Origin: BRH-c32 sp041674625
GTDB taxonomy: Bacteria > Bacteroidota > Ignavibacteria > Ignavibacteriales > Melioribacteraceae
Length of the DNA stretch: 64,000 bases
Assembly: GCA_041674625.1 (NCBI GenBank)
Contig: JBAYVI010000004.1
Coordinates: 1 to 64,000 of the forward strand
Direction: 5' to 3'
Under the pieces are notes generated by a model. It was not told where the DNA came from. It was given only the letters and a program-made list of their open reading frames with translations, and searched no databases. The position numbers were made by a program, and so were the translations under genes. This document shows, one piece after another, positions 22,324-32,169 of the stretch. Positions within the stretch are counted from its first letter, which is position 1. Every line of letters starts with the position of its first letter.

Positions 22324-24561
22324 ATGGCGGTTAGTAATCAATTTCCTCGACAAGATATTCCTGAGTCTAGTAAGACTCTTGACTGGATGAGTCTTCATCT
22401 TTCGTATTCCGAGTCTCTTTTAATGAATTATAACAACGCAAGACAGCGAATGACTCGTCTGTATAACGTTTATAATGGCATTAAAGACCCGTTATCTATT
22501 GAATGGCTCACCAAAACATACGGACAAGAAAATAAAGCTAAGTTTATAGCTTATAGACTTGGCAGAACCAAGATTGATCTTCTTCAAGGTGAATGGCTAA
22601 AACGTCCATTACAATCAACCGTAACAACTATTAATTCCGAAGCTGTAACTGATAAGATGGAGCAATTCTATTTCTTAAAAGGAGCAATGATTTCTCGTAA
22701 TGAAATAGCTGCCGTTAAGGATAAAGCAGGTGTGGATGTAATGGAGGGAATAGAGATACCTGAAAATGATGATGTCTTTGGAAAGATGAAGTTCAAAGAT
22801 AAATGTGAAGATGTGATGCAGCTTATTGTTGACAAAGCAGTGGTGCATTTAGATGTTAAGAAGAAATTATCTGAAAGTTTCTTGGATTGTGAAATCACTA
22901 ATCATGCTCACTTTATGATTGAATTAAATCAAAAGGGCGATGTGGAGATTCATAAAATAGACCCTAGAGATGCTATTTATGAAGTGATACAGGGAGATGA
23001 TTATATTGAGCATAGTCCGGTTCGTGGATGTAGAAGGGTAATGCCAGTGCATGAGATATTACTTCGTTATGATTTAAGTAAAGAAGATAGAGATAAATTA
23101 GAAGCTGCAAGGCAGAGTCCAAATGCTTATATAGGTTCCGGCGGATTAAGCAGGGGGTATATGGACTATGTTAATGGAGAGTTGCTCTGTGATGTTATTC
23201 ATATAGAGTGGGATTCTGTTACGCCAATGTACACTAAAGTAGTTCCTAAAACACAATCTCAGCTTCTTATTGACCCAAGTCCAGACCCTCTTACTTTTGA
23301 GATGGATACAACTAAATACGAAACTAATAAAGAGTATCACGATAAAAACGTTGCTAAGGGTGAGTATCAAATTGTTACTAAATACATGGAGCAGCGATAT
23401 GAAGCTACACGTATCGGCGGTATAATTGATATTAACAGGCGCAAAGTCCCTAATAAAAAGAGAAGTATTGATAATCCATCTGAGATACTTTCTTCCACTT
23501 ATGTTTCTTACATACATGGAAGGGTTAATGGCACAAGCGTTTCGCTACAACAAATTATAGAGAACTTTGATAATCTTTATGATATAGCAATGTATCAAAA
23601 GAACAGAGAGCTTGCTAAAGGATTTGGTAAAATATTAACTATTGACAGGTCGGCTATTGGACCTAAAGATAGTCTTAAAGATACTTATTATCGTATGGCT
23701 AACGATCAAGTGTTAGAATACGATTCGTCTGCTGCCGGTAATTTAGGTGGTAGACAGCTAGACCCTGCAATGATGTTTAAGCAGTTGGATTTAGGTATAG
23801 GAGAAAGCATTGCTTATTATGATACACTTTGTCAAAACATTTCAAATCAAATAAGTCAAATTACAGGCATTAACGAGAACAGGCAGGGTATAACAGCGGC
23901 TAGTTCCACCGCCACTGCCCAACAGTCAGATATAGCTAATTCTCGTACAATTACAGAGGCATTGTTTTATGGCTATTCAGGGTTTGTAAAAAGAGTGATG
24001 AAAGCTATTGTGGATAAGTCTGCAATATCGTATGCTTTTTATAAAACAGAAGAAGGCGAACAAGTGTTGGGCGCTGAAAGATTTGCATTCTTAAAAGCAA
24101 CGGTTGATTTAGCTTACAGAGATTATAACATTGAAATCGAAGATGGTAGTCGTTATATGGAGATTGCCGGAAAGATTGAGAAAATGATGGAAGTATCTTT
24201 GAATGCTAAAGAGATACGAATGATGGATGCTTTAAATGTATTGCTTGCTGAAACAGTTGCTCAGAAGAGACAGTTCTTAGTAAGCGCGTGGGAAGATATG
24301 TCTGCACGAATGGAAAAACAACAGCAAATGGAGCAGGAATCTATGGCTCAAATGCAACAACAACAATTAGAAACCCAGCTACAAATAGCAAAAGAAGATC
24401 GTGAAGATCGCCAAGCAGCGGAACAACAAAATATAGTCACTAAAGGTCAAGTTGAAATAGAGGTGAATAGAGCAAAAGCCGAAAGTGATTCTGTATTACT
24501 TAATCAAAAAATAAATGGAGATATTATTACTAAAACGCAACCACCCGACAACCCATTATAA
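22324..24561 (+). CDS. portal protein
   Basis: A 745-residue protein 70 bp after the terminase. The N-terminal region has LSIEWL and FIAYRLGRTKIDLLQGEW; a long central helical region follows (IGESIAYYDTLCQNISNQIS, ITGINENRQGITAASSTATA), then a Gln/Met-rich coiled C-terminus. This is the pattern of large crAss-like portals forming the 12-mer at the packaging vertex. Gene order supports it. Confidence 0.88.
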   Translation: MAVSNQFPRQDIPESSKTLDWMSLHLSYSESLLMNYNNARQRMTRLYNVYNGIKDPLSIEWLTKTYGQENKAKFIAYRLGRTKIDLLQGEWLKRPLQSTVTTINSEAVTDKMEQFYFLKGAMISRNEIAAVKDKAGVDVMEGIEIPENDDVFGKMKFKDKCEDVMQLIVDKAVVHLDVKKKLSESFLDCEITNHAHFMIELNQKGDVEIHKIDPRDAIYEVIQGDDYIEHSPVRGCRRVMPVHEILLRYDLSKEDRDKLEAARQSPNAYIGSGGLSRGYMDYVNGELLCDVIHIEWDSVTPMYTKVVPKTQSQLLIDPSPDPLTFEMDTTKYETNKEYHDKNVAKGEYQIVTKYMEQRYEATRIGGIIDINRRKVPNKKRSIDNPSEILSSTYVSYIHGRVNGTSVSLQQIIENFDNLYDIAMYQKNRELAKGFGKILTIDRSAIGPKDSLKDTYYRMANDQVLEYDSSAAGNLGGRQLDPAMMFKQLDLGIGESIAYYDTLCQNISNQISQITGINENRQGITAASSTATAQQSDIANSRTITEALFYGYSGFVKRVMKAIVDKSAISYAFYKTEEGEQVLGAERFAFLKATVDLAYRDYNIEIEDGSRYMEIAGKIEKMMEVSLNAKEIRMMDALNVLLAETVAQKRQFLVSAWEDMSARMEKQQQMEQESMAQMQQQQLETQLQIAKEDREDRQAAEQQNIVTKGQVEIEVNRAKAESDSVLLNQKINGDIITKTQPPDNPL

Positions 24562-24615
24562 TTTCAATATTGTAATGAAATAAAATAATTAATTTTCCTT
24601 ACAAAGTTGAGATAA
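24561..24615. repeat. paired 21-bp dyad element, inverted orientation
   Basis: Immediately after the portal stop: an inverted copy at 24561-24581 and a direct copy at about 24593-24615. Confidence 0.6.
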
Positions 24616-24636
24616 AAATATGCTTTGTTCCCGATT

Positions 24637-24676
24637 AATCCCTCTATTAAACTTGACTGTTTTTAGGGGGATTTTT
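24637..24676 (+). terminator. intrinsic terminator after portal
   Basis: AATCCCTCTA pairs with TAGGGGGATT over 10 bp (one T-G), followed by T-rich sequence. Confidence 0.7.
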
Positions 24677-24681
24677 CTTTA

Positions 24682-24723
24682 GGTTGCGTTTTAGTAGTAC
24701 TATTTTGATAAAAGTTATCAACA
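24682..24723 (+). promoter_or_regulatory. late-type promoter-like motif before scaffold
   Basis: GGTTGCGTTTT, a short variable stretch, CTATTTT, then ATAAA and TCAACA. A near-identical block occurs at 29622-29662. Both lie about 60 to 70 bp upstream of a structural gene. Confidence 0.5.
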
Positions 24724-24783
24724 GGGTATTAAAACTCAAATGTTAAATAACTAAATTTACCTTATAATTTAATATTATAGACA

Positions 24784-25944
24784 ATGGAAACAAATAATAA
24801 CGGCGGCCAAGAGCCACAGTCTGGTACTGTAAAACCGATTTGGGAAAAAATAGGAGGGCAGACAGATTTAGTCGAAATAGTTACCCCTACCCCTTCTGCG
24901 GAAGTAAAACAAGATATTCAAACAGAGGACACTACTACTCCCTCTACGGAATCAGAAACAACTCCTGCAATAGAAGTTAAACCTGATGCTAAGACAGAAG
25001 GTGCTGCTACCGAAACTAAACCTGAAACTACCCCTGAGGCTAAAACTGATACAGAAGTATTGGAATTAACAGCAGAGGATATTAAAGATGCTCCCGCTCA
25101 GTATGAAGATGGTACATTTAAAGCCCTTGCTGCCGATTTAGGTTTTGAGGTGCCGGAAGAATCATTTGAGGTGTTTCACAAAACATTTAAAGAAAACTTT
25201 GTACCAAAGGCAGAAGTAGATAAAATTGCTACTGCTAATAAAGAGAAATTCTTTGCTACTTTAGACCCTAAAATTGCTACTGCATTTGAGCTTATTGAAA
25301 TGGGCGTTCCACAAGAACTTGCATTAAATCCAACAAAAGCACAGGATGAATATTTAGCCATGGATTCTCAGAGTTTAGTAAGGGCTGCTTTGGCGGCTCA
25401 GCCTAACTGGACAGAAGAAATGGTTGAAACACAAATGGAAGAATTAGCTTTAGAGCCTTCCAAATTAGAGGTAAAAGCAAACATAGTAAGAGCTAATCTT
25501 ACTGCTGAAAAGCAACAAATATTACAAGAGCAACAACAAATAGTTCAGAAATATACAGAGCAGAAACAACAAGCCGCTTTACAACAAAAGATGGAGGTTG
25601 ACAAACAATTTAAAGAAGCGCTTGCCAATGAGCAAGCCTTTATGGGAGTCACTTTATCTAAAGAATATAAAGAGGCAATCTTATCTAAGTACAATAAAGG
25701 TGCTTATAATGAGGTATTGTCACCCGCTCAGGCAAAAGTAAGAGCTATTATTTTGATGGAATCGGGGGATAAATTTGCTAAAACCGCACTTTCCAAGGCG
25801 AAAGAAGATGGCAAAGCAGAGATCGTTCGTAAACTATCAGATGTGCCACCTAAAAATCCAAATGCTGGAGGTAGGCAACAAGTTGTAGCAGCAGATAACC
25901 AAGAAGACAAATCACCATTCAAGAATATACCAATTTTTGAATAA
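24784..25944 (+). CDS. capsid scaffolding-like protein
   Basis: A 386-residue acidic protein directly before the capsid gene. About 95 N-terminal residues are Thr/Pro/Glu-rich and probably disordered. The middle holds helical domains and a Gln-rich coiled coil (QILQEQQQIVQKYTEQKQQA near 235-265). The C-terminus is basic and short. Composition and position fit a scaffold that guides prohead assembly; no protease motif is evident. Confidence 0.7.
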   Translation: METNNNGGQEPQSGTVKPIWEKIGGQTDLVEIVTPTPSAEVKQDIQTEDTTTPSTESETTPAIEVKPDAKTEGAATETKPETTPEAKTDTEVLELTAEDIKDAPAQYEDGTFKALAADLGFEVPEESFEVFHKTFKENFVPKAEVDKIATANKEKFFATLDPKIATAFELIEMGVPQELALNPTKAQDEYLAMDSQSLVRAALAAQPNWTEEMVETQMEELALEPSKLEVKANIVRANLTAEKQQILQEQQQIVQKYTEQKQQAALQQKMEVDKQFKEALANEQAFMGVTLSKEYKEAILSKYNKGAYNEVLSPAQAKVRAIILMESGDKFAKTALSKAKEDGKAEIVRKLSDVPPKNPNAGGRQQVVAADNQEDKSPFKNIPIFE

Positions 25945-25994
25945 CTCATTAAGGGAAGCATGGTTAATTATTTAACTCTTAAAAACTAAAAATT

Positions 25995-27485
25995 ATGGCT
26001 ATGAATCCCGGTCAAATTAAGATTACAACTGGACAATTCTCATCAGAGTGTGTGTCTCAGTATGACTTAATCTCCAACCAAGCGGCTTATCCTCAAATTC
26101 GCCCAATGATTGACTTTGTTCAAAAAAGACAAATGACAACTCTTTTTACTTCTGGAGCAGTAACTCCTTATGGTATTAAGTACACTAAACCAACACGTAT
26201 TCCTAACGTAGAGACAAAAGGAAAAGGAATTGGAGCTGACGCTTATCAATTTCGTATTATGGGTCGTCCTGAAAGGGTAGCTACTATCTTAGGACAAGTA
26301 GGTTCTTCTGGCTCAGATGGTAAATTCACTTTAAAACTTTTAGATGCTAATGTAGATAAAGGGGATAACGTTACATTTTATGGTGGCCGTAAGGTAGCCC
26401 GCGTAATGAATGGTCCTCGTCAATCTGCTGGCGGATTCCTGTATGACTTTCAATCACCTTCACGTGAGGTTTTTGATTACGCAACTTGGGTAGCTCCTCA
26501 ATCTGGAACTAAAACCTGTTTCACTTCATGGACAACTTTTGGAGAACAATCACTTCGTGGTTACGGTTATTCTAAGTTTCCTGATATGTTCATTAATCAC
26601 ATGACTATTCAACGTCAAAGTATCTCTATCACTGGCGATGCTAATACACAGGTATTATGGTTGAATTACATGGGTACTGATGGAGTAGAGGGTAAAGGTT
26701 GGATGTATCAAGAAGTAGCTCAATTAAAAAATAAAATGTCTGTTCAGAACGAACGCGCTAAAATATTTGGCGTGTCTTCTATGAAGAACTCTGATGGAAC
26801 TTTAGCTACCACTTCTAATTTGATTGATTCCGAAACTGGTCGTCCTATTATTCAGGGTGACGGTATTGAAGAGCAAATTGCCGGTGGTAATGTTATCTAC
26901 GGAAGTGGAACTAACGGACAGCCTACTATTGATGATTACAAGGATATGATGAAGGCACTCCAATTAAAAGGAGATTTAGTGGACGGATATACTTGGTTGT
27001 TTGTAATGGGTACTGTTGGTTATTACAATTTCCAAACAGAAGCAGTTGCACATTTAGGAAATCAAAATGTACAGTTAATGCAAGCTGTTAACAATGATGG
27101 TTCTGCTGCTGGTGGTTCTGAAATTAATGCAGGTTACACCTTCACTAAAATCAACTTCGCTGGCAACACCATTATCGCTTGTTTACACCCATTGTTTGAC
27201 GATCAGTTAATGGCTGCTGAAATTGGTTCTGATGGTAACTCAATTCTATCAGGTACTATTTTCGTATTGCCTTTAGGTTCTGAAGCTAATATGAATATGG
27301 AAGTGTTGCATAAAGCAGCTTTCGGTATTGATAGAAGTATGGTGGAAGCTACCTTAAACGGTATGACTGGCGCTCCTGAAGCTATCATTACTCAGGAAGA
27401 TGCTAAGACTTACGCAGTGCTTAAACAGGATATGCTTAATATCTATAATTCACAAATTTGTGGTATTATCTATCCTTCAACCTAG
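25995..27485 (+). CDS. major capsid protein
   Basis: A 496-residue protein between scaffold and head genes. HK97-like character: an extended N-terminal region, beta-rich central section, and a long A-domain-like C-terminal half. Length matches the roughly 490-residue crAss-like capsid. It has its own terminator. The stop is TAG, with TAA two codons later. Confidence 0.82.
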   Translation: MAMNPGQIKITTGQFSSECVSQYDLISNQAAYPQIRPMIDFVQKRQMTTLFTSGAVTPYGIKYTKPTRIPNVETKGKGIGADAYQFRIMGRPERVATILGQVGSSGSDGKFTLKLLDANVDKGDNVTFYGGRKVARVMNGPRQSAGGFLYDFQSPSREVFDYATWVAPQSGTKTCFTSWTTFGEQSLRGYGYSKFPDMFINHMTIQRQSISITGDANTQVLWLNYMGTDGVEGKGWMYQEVAQLKNKMSVQNERAKIFGVSSMKNSDGTLATTSNLIDSETGRPIIQGDGIEEQIAGGNVIYGSGTNGQPTIDDYKDMMKALQLKGDLVDGYTWLFVMGTVGYYNFQTEAVAHLGNQNVQLMQAVNNDGSAAGGSEINAGYTFTKINFAGNTIIACLHPLFDDQLMAAEIGSDGNSILSGTIFVLPLGSEANMNMEVLHKAAFGIDRSMVEATLNGMTGAPEAIITQEDAKTYAVLKQDMLNIYNSQICGIIYPST

Positions 27486-27492
27486 TTAAATT

Positions 27493-27526
27493 AAGAGGGT
27501 GTAAAAAGCCCTCTTTCTTTTTTTTA
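27493..27526 (+). terminator. intrinsic terminator after capsid gene
   Basis: AAGAGGG and CCCTCTT flank the loop TGTAAAAAG, followed by a long T-rich run. Confidence 0.85.
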
Positions 27527-27549
27527 ATTAATTAATAAATAAACAATAA

Positions 27550-28740
27550 ATGGAAACACAAGGTTTTAACCTATCTACGGTAAAAAATTCTGGCGGTAGA
27601 ACTGCCAAAGAGGGCGTAGAATATATCACGGTTACAGATGGTAATGGAGGTGATATAAAGATTATGAATATTGAAAATGAGATGTATGCTCCAAGAGAGG
27701 GTATTATTGAGATCATTCCTTTAAAAATAGCAAAGGGAATGGGTAATGCCATACGCCATCAAAATGAAGTTACATTCAGATGCGTTCGGGATAAAGCCAC
27801 TGGTTGGCTAATTGGCATTCCAATGCCCGGTTATCGCGGAAAGGATAAGTCTATCGAATTTGAAAGATTTATTATTCGTGGTGCTGAGTTCTTAGATTTA
27901 TCTATCCCTAAAGAGCGCTTGAAATGGATTTGTATTAAATACGGACCATTCTTAAAAGGCTCTCCTAATTTTCAAACACAATCTAAAACTGTATACGAAG
28001 CTGTGGATAAAGAAAAACAGGCAACTGAGTTCTTTAAAAATCGTAAGTCTAAACGCAAAGCAGGTGAAATTGCTGAAAGTTTACACGGTGAAGAGTTATT
28101 GGGAATGGCTATGGCTTTAGGTATTGACCCTAAACTATACTCTACCACTCAACTTGAAATGGAAGTGATTAAATTCGCTGAAAATCCTGAGAAGGTAAAT
28201 GGTAAAACTGGAGCTGAGAGATTCTTAGATGTTTATAACAGTGATTCTAAAGTTGAATTAATCACATTGAAACGTGGTTTATCTACTGGCATCTTAACTG
28301 AAAACTTAAACGCTGGAATTAATTTTAATGGACTTACATTAGGTCATAGTGAACAAGAAGCTGTTGGTTATCTTAAAGCACACCCTTCTACTTTAACTTC
28401 TATTGATATTCAGTCTCGTAAAATTCAGGATTCAAGCACTCAGGCTTTTGATACAAAACCTCCTGTAATTAAAGATGAGAAAGATGCCATTATAGAGCGT
28501 CAGAGAAAGGAGATGGAAGAAATGAAGGCTAGATTAGCACAAGTTAATGAAGAGGCTTTAGAAGCCAAATCTGATGCTATAATTGCTAATGAAGACCCTG
28601 AACTTGCAGAGCTTATTTCTGAGGCTAAAAGACTTTTAATTAAATCTCCTCATTTAATTGGTCGTAATGATACAATGGATGTAAGGAAACAGAAATTGAA
28701 AGAAAAAATAGCTGAGACAAATCGACAAGCAAATAACTAA
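27550..28740 (+). CDS. structural protein, probably head-associated
   Basis: A 396-residue protein. The first 130 residues are beta-rich (FNLSTVKNSGGRTAKEGVEY); the rest is helical with a charged coiled coil near 310-345 (RQRKEMEEMKARLAQVNEEA). I do not recognise it. Its place between the capsid and connector genes, with a dedicated terminator, suggests an abundant virion or assembly protein. Confidence 0.6.
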   Translation: METQGFNLSTVKNSGGRTAKEGVEYITVTDGNGGDIKIMNIENEMYAPREGIIEIIPLKIAKGMGNAIRHQNEVTFRCVRDKATGWLIGIPMPGYRGKDKSIEFERFIIRGAEFLDLSIPKERLKWICIKYGPFLKGSPNFQTQSKTVYEAVDKEKQATEFFKNRKSKRKAGEIAESLHGEELLGMAMALGIDPKLYSTTQLEMEVIKFAENPEKVNGKTGAERFLDVYNSDSKVELITLKRGLSTGILTENLNAGINFNGLTLGHSEQEAVGYLKAHPSTLTSIDIQSRKIQDSSTQAFDTKPPVIKDEKDAIIERQRKEMEEMKARLAQVNEEALEAKSDAIIANEDPELAELISEAKRLLIKSPHLIGRNDTMDVRKQKLKEKIAETNRQANN

Positions 28741-28748
28741 ACAAAATT

Positions 28749-28776
28749 AAGCCGATGTAAAAAGTCGGCTTTTTTA
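28749..28776 (+). terminator. intrinsic terminator
   Basis: AAGCCGA, loop TGTAAAAAG, TCGGCTT, then a T run. Loop identical to that after the capsid gene. Confidence 0.85.
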
Positions 28777-28802
28777 TTTATCTTTATTAAAAATTATACC
28801 TG

Positions 28803-29621
28803 ATGAATAGTATAGAGATTAAACAGAAAATAGAGTTTTATATAGACCTTACAAGAAGCGCCCGTTTTACTTTTCAGGAGATAAACATGGCGGTAAATGA
28901 TTCTATGTTTGAATTTATAAGTCAGGAAATGGGATATGAAGATCAGCGTAACCCAGAGAATTTTCAATGGGTACAAAGAATAAGAGATAATTTATATCCA
29001 TTAATTAAAACATCTAATCCAACTATTTCAAATGGTACTGCTGTAACATCTCCTTATTATACATCTATTCCTACAAGCCTTACCCTTCCATCTGATTACG
29101 ATACATTTATTTCTTTACAGTATACTATTTCAAGTATAACGTATTACGCAAGGCCAACTTCGTTTAACGAGATAGGTCCACTGTTAGAAGATTCTTTTAA
29201 ACACCCTGCGAATGACCTTGGTTATTTTAATGAATCGACAAGCTCAATTACACTGTGGCGCGGAAGTACTGGAACGGTAAGCTCTGCATTGCTTACTTAT
29301 TTAAAAATACCTAACACTTTCTCTATCGGTCAAGACAATCAGGCTATTAATACCGGCGGTACACTCACTAATGCAATCACTTATTACGCTTTAGAAACAA
29401 GTGTATATGCGGGTGTAACGTATTATATGGGGGCTGTTATTACAGGAACAGGTGCGGCACTAACATCTGGAAGTGTTATTGCGGTTAGTAATACAGTGGC
29501 TTTAGAGCTGCCCGCAAAGGTTCACGAACGCATTTGTAAAATGGCAAGTGAGAAGTTACTGAAGGTAATTGGTATGTTTGATGCTTCCGCTGCTATCGAA
29601 TCTGAAGCACAAAAACAGTAA
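28803..29621 (+). CDS. head-tail connector or adaptor protein
   Basis: A 272-residue protein. Residues 1-70 are helical (SIEIKQKIEFYIDLTRSARF, INMAVNDSMFEFISQ), then a beta-rich insertion and a helical C-terminal VHERICKMASEKLLKVIG. The helical start with a beta middle is typical of adaptor proteins bound beneath the portal in podovirus-like phages. Confidence 0.65.
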   Translation: MNSIEIKQKIEFYIDLTRSARFTFQEINMAVNDSMFEFISQEMGYEDQRNPENFQWVQRIRDNLYPLIKTSNPTISNGTAVTSPYYTSIPTSLTLPSDYDTFISLQYTISSITYYARPTSFNEIGPLLEDSFKHPANDLGYFNESTSSITLWRGSTGTVSSALLTYLKIPNTFSIGQDNQAINTGGTLTNAITYYALETSVYAGVTYYMGAVITGTGAALTSGSVIAVSNTVALELPAKVHERICKMASEKLLKVIGMFDASAAIESEAQKQ

Positions 29622-29662
29622 GGTTGCGTTTTTTATCCTCTATTTTTATAAAGTTTTCAACA
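29622..29662 (+). promoter_or_regulatory. late-type promoter-like motif before 534-aa structural gene
   Basis: Second copy of the block GGTTGCGTTTT ... CTATTTTTATAAA ... TCAACA, matching 24682-24723 apart from the spacer and one indel. Confidence 0.5.
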
Positions 29663-29728
29663 AATTGATTTGTAATTGAGTAATTGTAATTACTTTTAAT
29701 CATTATAAACAATTAAAAATTTATCAAA

Positions 29729-31333
29729 ATGAGCAGACAAATTAAAGAATCGGTATTGTTCCGTACCTCTGCGGCTACGGATGTGCAATGCAGCGGCAGG
29801 GTTATCCAAGTCGCAGGTTTGAAGTCTATATCTAAAAAAGATATTACAGGCATCTACCAATCAATTTACAAGGCAGAGGTTGTTCAGGTATCTACTGTAA
29901 CAACCTCTTCTATTACACCGGCAGCAGCTACGCTTTATCAGGTGGTAGTTTATGACCCAGTTCGTGTAGATCAAAGTTACACAGAGTCACCAAAAATTTA
30001 CAGATACAAAACAAGTAATGACTTGTCTGTTGAAGGTGCAAATGCTGCTTTACAGCGTGAGTATATCAACTTACAGTTAATCGCTAAGATTAATGCAGAC
30101 CCTACTTGCCATGCAACCGCGGCTACATTAACTGGCGGTGCTGGTTTTACTGTAACTGATGATGGTGGTTATTACCCTGTTTGGAGTCAATCAATGACTA
30201 ACGTAAAGGGTATTAACTCCGTTTACACTATTGCTAATCCTGATGGCGGTGGATTCGCTGGCGATTTAGCCGCTATTACAACTCCTGCTGTGTACTCTTA
30301 TGGTACAGGCGCTAAGTTGTTACTACAAAATCCAATCGTATCATTTGTGTTTGGTAATTTAATATCAGGTGTGCTTGAAGCGCCTCCTGTAACTACTGCT
30401 GGACTTCCTGCTGTAAGTGGTCAAAACTATGATGGTTTTATTATCACTTCATTAAAAGCTGTTCCTGCAATTGCTGTTGGTGGTCAATTAGCTTACCAAG
30501 ACAGATTATCTACTATTTTCGTAGACAATGGTACTGGTACTGCAACTACCAACTTATCAGGATTTAAAGCATTTGAGCGTGTTATGCACAAATTAATGCT
30601 TCAGGAATATGTAGATGATGCTTCTGCTGTTATTGAGTTCTTCGATCAGCCTTTAGTATTTCAAGACCCACTTGGTGCAGCTCCAACCGGAACAGCTAAT
30701 ACATTAGGATGGCAAATGGGACGTTACACGTCTTTAAACCGTACTAATATCGGAACTCAAACAATTGTAGCTCCTGTTTTAAGTGCTACTGGTTTGTTGT
30801 TAGATCAGGATGATACTGCTAGTGAAGGCTCTCATACTTCTGCTAATCAACAAACTTTAGGCGATCAGTCTTTTGTGGTTGGTAAATCAGAGTATATGGC
30901 AGTTGCTCGTGTGGTTGCTGCCGACTGGACTGACACTCAGTTCTTGTTAGGTATTCGTAAGAAAGCTGTTTATACTGCTGATTACAATGATTACACTGAC
31001 TTAGCTGCTATTGGCGGCGCTGCCGCTGACGGTGATTCAATTACTACTTTTGGCATTTTAAATAACGATGCAACCGTAGCTACTGACACTGCTGTTAATT
31101 TTGCTGATACTGTAAGTTCTTTACTTATGATTAAAGTGGATATTGATGGTAATGTTACTACTTGGGCTAATGGAGTATCTTATCCAATTTACTCTGCTGG
31201 TACAACTGCTTTAGTGTTAGATGCTGGTGATGAGTTTATTGGATTCTATCAACACCTTAACATTGGTGGTGGTGACCCTGCTGTAACAATCAGCGAGTTC
31301 TTCTGCGTTCCAACAATAGGTTTAATTGCCTAA
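29729..31333 (+). CDS. virion structural protein (534 aa)
   Basis: Gly/Ala/Thr-rich, almost entirely beta-type, with no signal peptide. Alternating short strands and TTTSSIT / GGAGFTVTDDGG segments suggest an exposed virion protein such as a head decoration or fibre. It has its own promoter-like block and terminator, implying high expression. Family not recognised. Confidence 0.65.
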   Translation: MSRQIKESVLFRTSAATDVQCSGRVIQVAGLKSISKKDITGIYQSIYKAEVVQVSTVTTSSITPAAATLYQVVVYDPVRVDQSYTESPKIYRYKTSNDLSVEGANAALQREYINLQLIAKINADPTCHATAATLTGGAGFTVTDDGGYYPVWSQSMTNVKGINSVYTIANPDGGGFAGDLAAITTPAVYSYGTGAKLLLQNPIVSFVFGNLISGVLEAPPVTTAGLPAVSGQNYDGFIITSLKAVPAIAVGGQLAYQDRLSTIFVDNGTGTATTNLSGFKAFERVMHKLMLQEYVDDASAVIEFFDQPLVFQDPLGAAPTGTANTLGWQMGRYTSLNRTNIGTQTIVAPVLSATGLLLDQDDTASEGSHTSANQQTLGDQSFVVGKSEYMAVARVVAADWTDTQFLLGIRKKAVYTADYNDYTDLAAIGGAAADGDSITTFGILNNDATVATDTAVNFADTVSSLLMIKVDIDGNVTTWANGVSYPIYSAGTTALVLDAGDEFIGFYQHLNIGGGDPAVTISEFFCVPTIGLIA

Positions 31334-31343
31334 TCAAATATAG

Positions 31344-31369
31344 AAGGGGTGTAAAAAGCCCCTTTTTTT
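31344..31369 (+). terminator. intrinsic terminator
   Basis: AAGGGG, loop TGTAAAAAG, CCCCTT and a T run. Third terminator with this same loop. Confidence 0.85.
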
Positions 31370-31421
31370 CAAATTAATTAATCAGATCGAGATAACATCT
31401 TGGTTATAAAAATTAAAAATC

Positions 31422-32120
31422 ATGTATTTACAAAAATTAGGAAACAAGGCGGTATTATCAGGAAATCAAAGATTGATTTTTGGTAATGCTTTAGAAGCCG
31501 TTAGTCCAAATGATTTGACAACTTTAAGTCAAGTAGAACAGTTGGTTCAGGATGGTATTACCACTGACATATTAGACAACAACAACGCCTTTACGGGCGA
31601 TAATACACATACTGGCACTGAGACGTTCAGTAACGCTACTGGTATAACTACGGATATTATATCTGAAAGAACTGCCGGAAATGGCACTACAATTAAAACT
31701 CACATTATATCTGCTGGGAGTGCCACTTTGGCTCCTACCGCCGCACAAAGTGGTAGCGTAATAGCTTTAGCTAAAGCAGACGGGGTTACAGTTACATTAC
31801 CAGCCTGTTCAACAACTAATATTGGAATACGTTATAGATTTCAAGTAGCCGTTTCGTGTACAAGTGTGGGCTATGTTATTAACACTACCGGAACCGATGT
31901 ATTTTTGGGAGGCATATATGGTACTATTCAAGCTCCCGGAGTTGTTAACGATGCTTTTTTTGGTGTGTCTACTGCTAATAAAACAATTACCCTAAACGCT
32001 ACTACCACTTGTGGTTTGATTGGCGGATGGGTAGAGGTTGTATGCGTTTCAGGCACTCAATGGATGGTAACAGGCGTAACACTTGGAACCGGAACAATTG
32101 CAACTCCATTTTCTAATTAA
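31422..32120 (+). CDS. tail fibre-like protein (232 aa)
   Basis: The N-terminal 70 residues include NDLTTLSQVEQLVQDGI and an NNAFTGDNTHTGTETFSN motif typical of phage fibre shafts. The C-terminal part is a compact Thr/Gly-rich beta domain. Likely a host-facing appendage, though it lies in the head region. Confidence 0.6.
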   Translation: MYLQKLGNKAVLSGNQRLIFGNALEAVSPNDLTTLSQVEQLVQDGITTDILDNNNAFTGDNTHTGTETFSNATGITTDIISERTAGNGTTIKTHIISAGSATLAPTAAQSGSVIALAKADGVTVTLPACSTTNIGIRYRFQVAVSCTSVGYVINTTGTDVFLGGIYGTIQAPGVVNDAFFGVSTANKTITLNATTTCGLIGGWVEVVCVSGTQWMVTGVTLGTGTIATPFSN

Positions 32121-32126
32121 TAACTA

Positions 32127-32155
32127 AACAGGCGGCTTAAAACACCGCTTGTTTT
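32127..32155 (+). terminator. probable intrinsic terminator
   Basis: AACAGGCGG and CCGCTTGTT arms with loop CTTAAAACA, then a short T run. Confidence 0.55.
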
Positions 32156-32169
32156 AATATAAAAATAAA

